Made by a program: the position numbers and the translations under genes
Shown here: one piece after another, positions 1 through 6,007 of the stretch
Numbering within the stretch: the first letter of the stretch is position 1
Layout: each line of letters starts with the position of its first letter
Source of the DNA: Thermoplasmatales archaeon ex4484_36
GTDB lineage: Archaea; Thermoplasmatota; Penumbrarchaeia; Penumbrarchaeales; EX4484-36
Direction: 5' to 3'
Assembly (NCBI GenBank): GCA_002254765.1
Contig: NJDV01000096.1
Span: 1-6,438, forward strand
Length of the DNA stretch: 6,438 nucleotides
The notes under the pieces: generated by a model
Seen by the model: the letters and a program-made list of their open reading frames with translations, nothing else
Told to the model about the DNA's origin: nothing
Databases searched by the model: none

Positions 1-208
1 CCATTTTCCTCTCCGCCCTCCTCTCCAGCGTGGACTGCTTCAGCTGATGCGGCTCACCGTCAAATACGAAGATGAGTCGCACGTCCTCTTTCAGGTAATT
101 GGCCACCCTTGTGAGAAGCCCTTTGAGGTGTGAGGTGGGCCTTCCTCTGGAGTCCTTAAGCGGCTGGCCATCGGGGGTCCTTATGGAGGAGAGGAACTGA
201 TATATGGT
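1..208 (-). pseudogene. fen: Flap endonuclease FEN-1 fragment lacking its N-terminus, fused behind the aminotransferase
   Basis: Residues ~293-361 of the same reading frame match the start of archaeal FEN-1/XPG nuclease, which cuts 5' flaps in Okazaki fragment processing and repair. Recognisable pieces are IYQFLSSIR followed by PDG (294-305), DSRGRPTSHL (311-320) and FVFDGEP (339-345). Compared from memory with Pyrococcus furiosus FEN-1 there is no gap: residue 293 corresponds to FEN-1 residue 31, and Asp342 to catalytic Asp80. The first 30 FEN-1 residues are therefore absent, including the free N-terminus after Met1 and catalytic Asp27 (the VDA/IDA motif). No separate start codon with a ribosome binding site precedes it. 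As written, this FEN-1 should not be a working nuclease. The remainder of the gene lies outside the window. Confidence 0.8.
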
Positions 209-1084
209 GAGGGTCTCTGCCAGGGCCCTCGTGTTGGGGAAGTAGGGAGTAATAAGGAAGGATATGGGGGCGAGCCCATCTCCTACCAGGCTCATACCCC
301 TTCTCCGGGCCCACTGGCTTAACTCGCTGAAGTTTCCCTCAAGCCTTCCCCTCCAGGCCCTTATATGTCTCTCTTCCTCCTGAAGTATCCTGAGGGCCGC
401 CATCTGTGAGTGGGGGTTTACCATGTAAGATATCGTGTTTTTGATCTCAAGGGCCCTTTTCACGGTCTCCCTATCCGCTATAAGCCAGCCCACCCTGAGG
501 CCCAAAGCCCCGGCGGTCTTGGAGAGGGAGGACGTGGTCATGGCCCCCCGCAGCTCCGCGGCGAGGCCTCTCAAAGGGTGGAACATTCCGTAGACCTCAT
601 CCGCCAGAACGGGTGCTTCAAGCTCTTGCAGGGCCCTCCACGCCTCCTCCCCAAGGGGGGCCCCGGTTGGGTTGTGGAGGTGTGAGAGAATGACCCCGTC
701 CCCCCTGTACTCTCCAAGGTCCAGTCTGAAGCCCCCTTCCGCCCTCCGGGGGAGATGGTAGGTGGGGAGGGAGAGAAGCCCAGGGAGGGCCCTCAAGGGG
801 TAGTAAGTAGGCCACTCCACGGCGACCCTTTCACACCTCTCCTTCAGTATAAAGACCGCTATCAGGTTTGCCTCGGAGGTCCCCGCCGTTATGAGCACCT
901 CCTCTTTCTCAACACCCCACCTCTCTGCCACTGCCTCCCTCAGCTCATCTAACCCTGCATGGGGCGGCGGAGAGGGCACACCCCTCAAAGACACCTCAAC
1001 CTCTGGAGGAGGAAGCGAGCTCCCCGTCAGGTTGATCTCGCACCCCTCCGCCCTCATAATCCAATCCAGGTGTTCGAAGCCCAT
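1..1084 (-). CDS. PLP-dependent aminotransferase (class I/II) running in frame into a FEN-1 fragment; partial at window edge
   Basis: 361 codons are open from an ATG at 1084 to the window edge. Residues 1-292 read as a fold-type I aminotransferase (aspartate/histidinol-phosphate aminotransferase-like). Visible are TSEAN at 69-73, WPTYYP at 91-96 (aromatic stacking on the cofactor), HNPTG at 137-141, ADEVY at 161-165 (Asp162 to the pyridine nitrogen), SLSK at 186-189 (Lys189 as the Schiff-base lysine) and GLRVGW at 195-200 (Arg197 to the phosphate). The family usually runs about 350-400 residues and has a C-terminal arginine for the substrate carboxylate. That part is missing: after residue ~292 the protein turns into flap endonuclease. 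The start fits a leaderless transcript, since a TATA-like box lies about 26 bp upstream. Substrate is not predictable. Aminotransferase identity is confident; whether the fused polypeptide exists is doubtful. Confidence 0.85.
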   Translation of the reverse strand, partial: MGFEHLDWIMRAEGCEINLTGSSLPPPEVEVSLRGVPSPPPHAGLDELREAVAERWGVEKEEVLITAGTSEANLIAVFILKERCERVAVEWPTYYPLRALPGLLSLPTYHLPRRAEGGFRLDLGEYRGDGVILSHLHNPTGAPLGEEAWRALQELEAPVLADEVYGMFHPLRGLAAELRGAMTTSSLSKTAGALGLRVGWLIADRETVKRALEIKNTISYMVNPHSQMAALRILQEEERHIRAWRGRLEGNFSELSQWARRRGMSLVGDGLAPISFLITPYFPNTRALAETLTIYQFLSSIRTPDGQPLKDSRGRPTSHLKGLLTRVANYLKEDVRLIFVFDGEPHQLKQSTLERRAERKM

Positions 1085-1128
1085 GGGGCATAATAAGATT
1101 CAAATCTATAAAAAGCCTCTCTGGCCCT
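1085..1128. promoter_or_regulatory. Short divergent promoter with TATA box between aminotransferase and M20 genes
   Basis: The 44-bp intergenic region is AT-rich against GC-rich flanks. On the minus strand TTTTTATA (plus positions 1107-1114) is centred about 26 bp before the ATG at 1084, the spacing expected for a leaderless archaeal transcript. On the plus strand the overlapping ATCTATAAAA could serve the M20 gene, but its centre is only ~20 bp before the ATG at 1129. An inverted repeat AGATT-CA-AATCT (1096-1107) lies between the minus-strand TATA box and the aminotransferase start and could be an operator; that is only a suggestion. Confidence 0.55.
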
Positions 1129-2367
1129 ATGAAGCCTGAAGAGAAACGTCTCATAAGGCGCCTCTCCTCCATGGAGGAGGAGATGGTCAGATTCTTGAGG
1201 GATATCATAGCAGTGCCAGCCCTCTCCCCGGAGAGCGGGGGTGAGGGGGAGGAGAAGAAGGTGGAGAAGATCCTTCAGCTCATCGATGGGTGGGGCTTTG
1301 ACTCGGTGGAGAGATACGATGCACCCGATGAGAGGGTCCCCTCCGGCAGAAGACCCAATGTCCTATTGAGGGTGAGAGGGAGAGTGGGAAACCTCCCCCC
1401 CTGGTGGGTCTTCGTCCACACAGATGTTGTCCCCCCCGGGGACCTCTCCCTATGGGAGTCAGACCCGTGGAAGCTTAGGAGGGAGGGAGAGAAGCTCTAC
1501 GGAAGGGGGACAGAGGATAACGGCCAGGAGCTTGTGGCCTCCCTCTTCGGGCTGAGGGCACTGCTTGAGGAAGGAATGAGGCCTGCAAGGGATGTCAACA
1601 TCTTCCTGGTGGCAGACGAGGAGACGGGGTCCGAGAAGGGGCTAAAGTACCTCCTGAAGGAGCACAAAGGCCTCTTCGGCGCAGATGACCTCTACATCGT
1701 ACCGGACAGCGGTGAGCCCGACGGCTCACTGGTGGAGGTGGCCGAGAAATCTATACTCTGGGTCCGCGTGACCACACACGGAAAACAGGTTCATGCCAGC
1801 ACCCCGGGGAAGGGGCTCAACGCACACCTTGCAGGCATGAAGTACTCCGTTGAGGTGAGAGAGGAGCTGAAGAGGCGGTTTGCAGCGGAGGATCCCCTCT
1901 ACGACGAGCCCTTATCCACCTTCGAGCCAACCAAGAAAGAGGCCAACGTGGACAACGTGAACACCATCCCGGGGATGGACGTGCTCTACTTCGACTGCCG
2001 GGTCCTGCCGCAGTACAGGGTGGGGGAGGTACTCGCCGTCTTCAGGGAGGTGGCAGATGCTGTGGGAAGAAAAACGGGCGCCAGAATAGAGGTCGAGCCC
2101 GTGCAGATGCAGCAGGCGGCTCCCCCCACGCCGCCTGACTCCCCGGTGGTGGGGCTCATAAGAGAGGCGGCGGAGGCCGTCTACGGCGTCAGAGTGCGCC
2201 CTGGGGGGATAGGAGGGGGGACGTGCGCTGCCATACTGAGGGACGCCGGCCTTCCGGCAGCGGTCTGGAGCCGGATAGACGAGACCGCTCACATGCCCAA
2301 TGAATATTCCCTCCTTCCAAATCTTGTGGGCGACGCAAAGGTTTATTCCCTCCTCTTCCTACGGTAA
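1129..2367 (+). CDS. M20 family metallopeptidase / metallo-hydrolase
   Basis: A 412-residue di-zinc amidohydrolase of the M20 group (dipeptidase, desuccinylase/deacetylase and carboxypeptidase relatives), full length for the family. All the expected metal and catalytic positions are visible: HTD at 97-99, RGTEDN at 126-131 with bridging Asp130, DEE at 163-165 with the general-base Glu, PDSG at 192-195 with Asp193, HAST at 222-225 in the inserted dimerisation domain, and a C-terminal AHMPNEY with His388. GGIGGGTCA at 359-367 is the usual glycine-rich stretch. No signal peptide, so cytosolic. The substrate cannot be assigned; a peptide or N-acyl amino acid is likely from the family. Met15 (ATG at 1171) is an alternative start that fits the TATA position better. 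The epimerase gene follows 12 bp downstream, probably in the same transcript. No lesion seen. Confidence 0.93.
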   Translation: MKPEEKRLIRRLSSMEEEMVRFLRDIIAVPALSPESGGEGEEKKVEKILQLIDGWGFDSVERYDAPDERVPSGRRPNVLLRVRGRVGNLPPWWVFVHTDVVPPGDLSLWESDPWKLRREGEKLYGRGTEDNGQELVASLFGLRALLEEGMRPARDVNIFLVADEETGSEKGLKYLLKEHKGLFGADDLYIVPDSGEPDGSLVEVAEKSILWVRVTTHGKQVHASTPGKGLNAHLAGMKYSVEVREELKRRFAAEDPLYDEPLSTFEPTKKEANVDNVNTIPGMDVLYFDCRVLPQYRVGEVLAVFREVADAVGRKTGARIEVEPVQMQQAAPPTPPDSPVVGLIREAAEAVYGVRVRPGGIGGGTCAAILRDAGLPAAVWSRIDETAHMPNEYSLLPNLVGDAKVYSLLFLR

Positions 2368-2370
2368 GAC

Positions 2371-2375
2371 GGTGA
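2371..2375 (+). promoter_or_regulatory. Ribosome binding site GGTGA for the epimerase
   Basis: GGTGA lies 4 nt before the ATG at 2380, matching the archaeal 16S 3' end. It fixes the epimerase start and supports co-transcription with the M20 gene, whose stop is at 2365-2367. Confidence 0.7.
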
Positions 2376-2379
2376 GAAA

Positions 2380-2824
2380 ATGGTTCTGATATCGGCTTCC
2401 ATACTCTCAGCGGACTTCGCTCACCTGGAAGAGGACGTGAAGAGGGCGGAGAACGCCGGGGCGGACATGATACACATAGACGTAATGGACGGAAGGTTTG
2501 TTCCCAATATTACCATCGGGCCACCCGTTGTCAGGTCCATAAGGGATGTGACGGAGCTCCCCTTTGACGTGCACCTCATGATAGTGGAGCCGGAGAGGTA
2601 CCTGGAGGATTTCGCCAATGCCGGAGCGGACCTGCTGACGGTGCATCAGGAGGTCTCTCCCCACCTTGACAGGACCCTTCACGCCATAGAGGAGCTTGGA
2701 ATTAAGCCGGGGGTGGCCTTAAACCCCCACACGCCCGTTCAGACCATAAAGCATGTCAGCGGTTTTCTCGGGGGGGGAGATCGAAGAGAACCTGCGGAGG
2801 CTCATAGAGGCACAGAATCTCTAG
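2380..2824 (+). pseudogene. rpe: Ribulose-phosphate 3-epimerase with a large internal deletion and frame change
   Basis: The enzyme interconverts ribulose 5-phosphate and xylulose 5-phosphate on a metal-binding TIM barrel. Residues 1-126 (2380-2757) are excellent epimerase: SASILSADF at 5-13, [12 protein letters not shown] at 32-43 (metal His32 and catalytic Asp34), DVHLMI at 63-68 (His65) and LNPHTP at 114-119. After KHV the family continues with a hydrophobic strand, a VNPGFGGQ loop and the EVDGGI catalytic Asp, about 70 residues in all; none is present. The typical C-terminus reappears in the +2 frame from about 2756 as SAVFSGGE and [10 protein letters not shown], ending at TAG 2822-2824. 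Thus roughly 210 bp are missing and the frame is lost. The first frame runs on to 3009 as an unrelated tail antisense to the next gene. Half the barrel and one catalytic Asp are gone, so the product should be inactive. A scar or an assembly gap are both possible. Confidence 0.88.
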
Positions 2825-2825
2825 A

Positions 2826-4103
2826 TCAGAGCACCTCTCCTTCAACACTGCCCGAGGCCAGCACCCTTCCATCCACAAGGCTCACAGAGGTGAAAAGGAG
2901 CCTGCCGGGCTCTTTTGGGTCCGCCGCCACGCTCAGGAAGAAGCCGCCCTCTGCAGGGAGGGGCAGGGGGAGTCTCACGGGAAGCGAGAGAAGCGGCCTC
3001 TCCCTGTAGAAGTATATCTTCATTGTGGGGTTGGGCTCGCCCAGGAAGGTGAAGAAGCCCTCGGGAGAGGCCCTCTTAAGAAGTCTGTAATGGTAAGAGA
3101 GCGTGATACCTCTTTTAGCACCATCCCTCTCTATGTAGACGGTTTCGTCCTCTCCGAAGCTCTGGACCCTCTCCCTTACGGGGTCCACCACGAGGAAGTA
3201 CCTCCCGCCAGTGGAGGTTAAAGAGATGTTCCAGAGGGGGTCGGTGGCGGATGTGTTGAGCTGAAACGTCACTCTGTGCACCTCAATGAGCTCCTCCCCC
3301 CGGGCGCTTAGGAATCCCTCAAGGACCCCCAGAACATCTTGGTGGAGCCGTAGAGGCTCACGTTGTAGCCCTCCCCGGGAGCAGGGAAGTGCTGGAAGGG
3401 GAGGACCTCGGAGAAGTTCGTCTCCTGCGAGGGAGGGAAGGAGATCAATCCACCTCCTCCGGCAACAATCCTCCACGCCCTCTCCTCAAACTTCCACGCC
3501 CTCTCCTCAAACTTCAGGAGGACTCGGTAGCCGCCAAAGGTCCCCCAGACGGTCAGGTTCACCCCCCGGGGGAAGTGGTGCCCCCTCTCCACCTCCACCC
3601 ACCCCTTCAGCTTCAGGCCACCGCTTGAGCCCTTAAAGGTTATCAGTGCTGAATCCCCCGTAGCGTTCACTTCAATGAGAAGGTTCAATACAGCGGGAGG
3701 AAGCGGTAGAGGGGAGGGGTCAAGCCCCCTGAGCGAGAAGGCGGGTCTGCATGGAGCCCTCCAGATACTCTTCTATCATGACAGAGGGGGTGGGATTGAG
3801 GTGAGCATCCTCCCTGGTTGCGTAGCCCTGCACCTTCGTTTCCCCAGCGGCGTGGATGGTCTGAGTGAAGTTGAAGGTTCCATCCGGGGAGCTTAAGGAT
3901 GCGTAGAAAGAGCTGGTGAAGGATTTCGCATCTCCCACCTTCAGGGGTGTGAGGTTGAAGGCAGCCCTCTGCACCTCAGGGAAGCGCCTCTCCCCGGGGG
4001 GGGAGCTCCCGAGGGGGCCTCTTTCTGCCCCGGGGTGGAGGATGGAATAGGCTGTGTTGAATAGGAGAAGGGAGACCAGAAGAGCCACTACCTCCCTCCT
4101 CAC
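2826..4103 (-). CDS. Secreted/surface N-glycosylated protein of unknown function, split by two frameshifts
   Basis: The gene starts at GTG 4103, preceded by a strong GGAGGGGGG/GGTGA site and 1 nt after the upstream stop; it ends at TGA 2828-2826, 1 bp from the convergent epimerase stop. The N-terminus is a signal peptide or anchor (basic MRRE, then about 14 hydrophobic residues ending NTAYS). The first frame stops at 3720. Credible protein continues in a second frame from about 3725 ([19 protein letters not shown]) to about 3330 ([12 protein letters not shown]), then returns to the first frame from about 3325 ([17 protein letters not shown]) to the end. Both switches sit on runs of five G on the coding strand (plus-strand C runs 3725-3729 and 3326-3330). 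Reconstructed length is about 425 residues. Eight NxS/T sequons and beta-rich sequence indicate an exported glycoprotein. LKVGD at 54-58 resembles modules in the neighbouring protein. No family recognised. The frameshifts may be sequencing errors, real decay, or slippage. Confidence 0.75.
3473..3514. repeat. 21-bp perfect tandem duplication inside the secreted protein gene
   Basis: Two adjacent identical 21-bp copies (3473-3493 and 3494-3514), which in the middle reading frame encode KFEERAW twice in a row. The length is a multiple of three, so the frame is kept. Confidence 0.95.
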
Positions 4104-4104
4104 T

Positions 4105-4116
4105 TCACCCCCCTCC
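4105..4116 (-). promoter_or_regulatory. Ribosome binding site overlapping the stop of the upstream surface-protein gene
   Basis: On the minus strand GGAGGGGGGTGA contains a purine-rich ribosome binding site and ends in the stop codon of the upstream gene, one base before the GTG start at 4103. This decides the start of the downstream gene and implies translational coupling. Confidence 0.65.
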
Positions 4117-5817
4117 GAAGATTGACTGCAGGTCTGTTCCCTCAACCTTCATCACGTAGAGGAGCTGTCCCGTCTGGGCGTCGATTCCAGCGCTGAATGT
4201 GTTTCCGCTGGCGTAGAGGGTATCGCTCTGGACCAGATAGGAGAGTTTTGACGTGGGAGGGGTAAGGCCAGTCAAGGAGCTCACGAGAACGAGGGAGGGA
4301 TTAGATGTGTAGCCCACGCTCCCCATAACGTAGAAGAATCTGAACCCCTCCTGAAGGCCCCCTGACGAGTACCCCTCCCCTCTCACCTGCCGGTCAGATT
4401 TTAGAAGCCTCTCGGCGGCGGAGACCGTAAGAAGCTCTTCCCCCACCTCCACCCTCCCCATTGGAGCTCTCCCACCCACTCGCCCCAGCTCCTGAAGAAC
4501 ATACCTTTTAATCTCTGTAACATCCCCTGCAAAGTTCCTCATCTCGGTCTTCGCTACCAGGATGTTGTAGGCGAATTTAGGGGTCTTCCCCGTGGCCTGG
4601 TAGGCCTCACGGTACTCCTCGTCACTGGCAGCGTATCCGAAGGTGAGGTTCCACATGTAGGTAGTGTTCCTCGTTATGGTATCCTCCGTCCAGTTGAACA
4701 TCGCCCCTGTCAGGAAGGTCTTCTGAGGAGTGTACTCCTCCATGAACTCCCTAAGCCCCCCGCTCCGGTTTAGGGCGAGCTCTATCGCCTCCGAGAGGGG
4801 GAAGACGTCAACGGTGGAGGAGTCGCTCCCGTCGTCGGGTGCGAGGTCCCAGGGTTTGAACTCACCCCCCGGGCTCCTGCTGTAGTAATGTCTGCCGGGG
4901 CAGCTTCCCCACACCACCTCCTCAGTGCCCTCCCTCAGGTTCCTCGCCTCCTCTATGTCCCTTGTGGTCGTCAGGTCAATGATGAAGGTCTCCTCTTCCC
5001 CCACGAAGGTCTGATTGGTCCTGGTACGCCCCTTGAGGACGAAGGGTGAGTTTTCTGATATCCAGAAGGACCTGTTGAAGTTCAGAAAGCCGAAGAAGCT
5101 GGAGGTTACGTTAATCTGCATGCTCCTGAAGCCGTAGAGCTTGCCGGACCTAACGGCCCTCCAGTAGTAGGTCTGTTCGAACTCGGAGCCCTCTACCTTA
5201 GCCGTGTATGTTCCGGTATCTCCAACTTTTATACTCTGACCATCCCCGTAGATGCTCTCGTCCAGCGAGGGCACCTCAGGCTCCTTTAGATTGGGGTAGT
5301 TCCTCATCCAGCCCGAGTAGTTCACGGGAATCTTCACCCTGGGAATAGTATCTACCCTGATTGAGCCCTCATTGTAGTTCTTCACTATTCTTCCGTTGTA
5401 GAGGTCGTGGTAGCCTGTATGGATGGCTGAGATGGATCCAGGAATGGTCTGAGGGTCCCTATCGGAGCCCTCTATGGTGAGGGTGAAGGTGGCCTCGGTG
5501 TCCTCGGTTACCGCAAGGGCCCTGTGGGTCTCCTTGAAACCGTCCTCCACCTCAACTATCCCCTCCACGATCTGAACAAGGGTCCCCTCGCCCACCAGCG
5601 TGTACCTCTCCCACTCCCCGCTGGTGCGGTTTTCCCAGTACATATACGCCCTCACTGTGTAGGCGTATACCGCCCGATCTCCAATCCTGTAGTCGGGGAC
5701 CTTCAAGGTGAAGTTCTCCGGCAGTGACTCTATGTCGGAGGAGCTCTCGTGGTTCTCGTTTTCAACGCTCCTATTCACCCAATCGTAATTAAAATTTCTC
5801 TGAAGGGTGAGATACAA
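4105..5817 (-). CDS. Large N-glycosylated surface/secreted protein of unknown function, N-terminus uncertain
   Basis: A 570-residue open frame from TTG 5817, the first possible start after an in-frame TAA; GTG 5778 (residue 14) is an alternative. Neither has a ribosome binding site. The protein is rich in Tyr, Thr, Ser and beta-strand patterns, with 11 usable sequons (Asn15, 35, 63, 166, 236, 248, 268, 350, 375, 384, 390), as expected of an archaeal extracellular glycoprotein. Two segments are alike, YRIGDRAVYAYTVRA (43-57) and IKVGDTGTYTAKVEG (196-210), suggesting a repeated domain that also appears as LKVGD in the downstream protein. The C-terminus (DTLYASG, GIDAQTGQLLYV) resembles a final beta hairpin. 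There is one cysteine (306), no transmembrane segment and, oddly, no signal peptide, so the 5' end may be lost or misread. It is followed after 1 nt by the second secreted protein gene, an apparent operon. No known family recognised. Confidence 0.8.
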   Translation of the reverse strand: MYLTLQRNFNYDWVNRSVENENHESSSDIESLPENFTLKVPDYRIGDRAVYAYTVRAYMYWENRTSGEWERYTLVGEGTLVQIVEGIVEVEDGFKETHRALAVTEDTEATFTLTIEGSDRDPQTIPGSISAIHTGYHDLYNGRIVKNYNEGSIRVDTIPRVKIPVNYSGWMRNYPNLKEPEVPSLDESIYGDGQSIKVGDTGTYTAKVEGSEFEQTYYWRAVRSGKLYGFRSMQINVTSSFFGFLNFNRSFWISENSPFVLKGRTRTNQTFVGEEETFIIDLTTTRDIEEARNLREGTEEVVWGSCPGRHYYSRSPGGEFKPWDLAPDDGSDSSTVDVFPLSEAIELALNRSGGLREFMEEYTPQKTFLTGAMFNWTEDTITRNTTYMWNLTFGYAASDEEYREAYQATGKTPKFAYNILVAKTEMRNFAGDVTEIKRYVLQELGRVGGRAPMGRVEVGEELLTVSAAERLLKSDRQVRGEGYSSGGLQEGFRFFYVMGSVGYTSNPSLVLVSSLTGLTPPTSKLSYLVQSDTLYASGNTFSAGIDAQTGQLLYVMKVEGTDLQSIFGGG

Positions 5818-5831
5818 GAAGTGTTAAATTT
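5785..5831. promoter_or_regulatory. AT-rich divergent promoter region
   Basis: Two AT boxes, AATTAAAATTT (about 5787-5797) and TTAAATTT (5824-5831), stand out in GC-rich DNA between divergent genes. The near-palindromic TTAAATTT could place plus transcription near 5854, just at the ribosome binding site of the cysteine-rich protein, and minus transcription near 5801, upstream of GTG 5778. If so, the surface protein would start at 5778 rather than 5817. The assignments rest on spacing only. Confidence 0.4.
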
Positions 5832-5850
5832 CTGAAAGCCCTTGCACTAA

Positions 5851-5863
5851 AGGAGGTGGTGAT
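5851..5863 (+). promoter_or_regulatory. Strong ribosome binding site for the cysteine-rich mini-protein
   Basis: AGGAGGTGGTGAT is nearly the full complement of the 16S 3' end, with one extra G and T in the middle. Its GGTGAT part ends 9 nt before the ATG at 5873, which selects that ATG. Confidence 0.7.
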
Positions 5864-5872
5864 AGTCTGCAG

Positions 5873-6007
5873 ATGGTTGGCCTTTGTCATATTTGCGGAA
5901 AGCCCGCGGTCGGGACGTGCCCCTCCTGCGGAAGACCAGTGTGCGGGGCGTGCAGGGTGCCGCCGCTGGGCTACTGCAAGATGTGTGCGGGGGGTAGATC
6001 TCTTTGA
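5873..6007 (+). CDS. Eight-cysteine zinc-binding mini-protein (44 aa)
   Basis: A 44-residue protein built almost entirely of four CxxC pairs: Cys5/8, 16/19, 24/27 and 35/38, with His6 beside the first pair and GKP/GRP turns after the knuckles. The spacing is symmetrical (7, 4 and 7 residues between pairs) and should hold two zinc ions, resembling B-box, HIT-type or double zinc-ribbon folds. Function is unknown; nucleic acid or protein binding are the usual roles of such modules. The start is set by the strong upstream ribosome binding site. Its stop overlaps the start of the isomerase-like gene by 4 nt (TTGA, 6004-6007), so the two are probably translated together. The preserved Cys pattern in a tiny frame makes a chance ORF very unlikely. 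Confidence 0.85.
   Translation: MVGLCHICGKPAVGTCPSCGRPVCGACRVPPLGYCKMCAGGRSL

Noticed and set aside
1..1084. Natural bifunctional aminotransferase-nuclease
   Set aside because: Both partners lack essential parts exactly at the join (aminotransferase C-terminus, FEN-1 N-terminus with Asp27).
1912..2292. 126-residue minus-strand open frame
   Set aside because: Shadow of the intact M20 gene.
2758..3009. C-terminal 83 residues of the epimerase frame as a genuine domain
   Set aside because: Low-complexity Ser/Pro/Arg sequence in the wrong frame, antisense to the surface gene; the real epimerase C-terminus is in another frame.
3380..3476. N-terminal ~45 residues of the minus-strand frame that starts at 3476
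   Set aside because: Cys/Arg/Leu-rich nonsense; in this stretch the protein-like sequence lies in the other frame, so true coding joins only near 3325.
3286..3636. Plus-strand Ser/Pro/Arg-rich open frames
   Set aside because: Antisense shadows of the frameshifted surface protein, with biased composition and no ribosome binding site.
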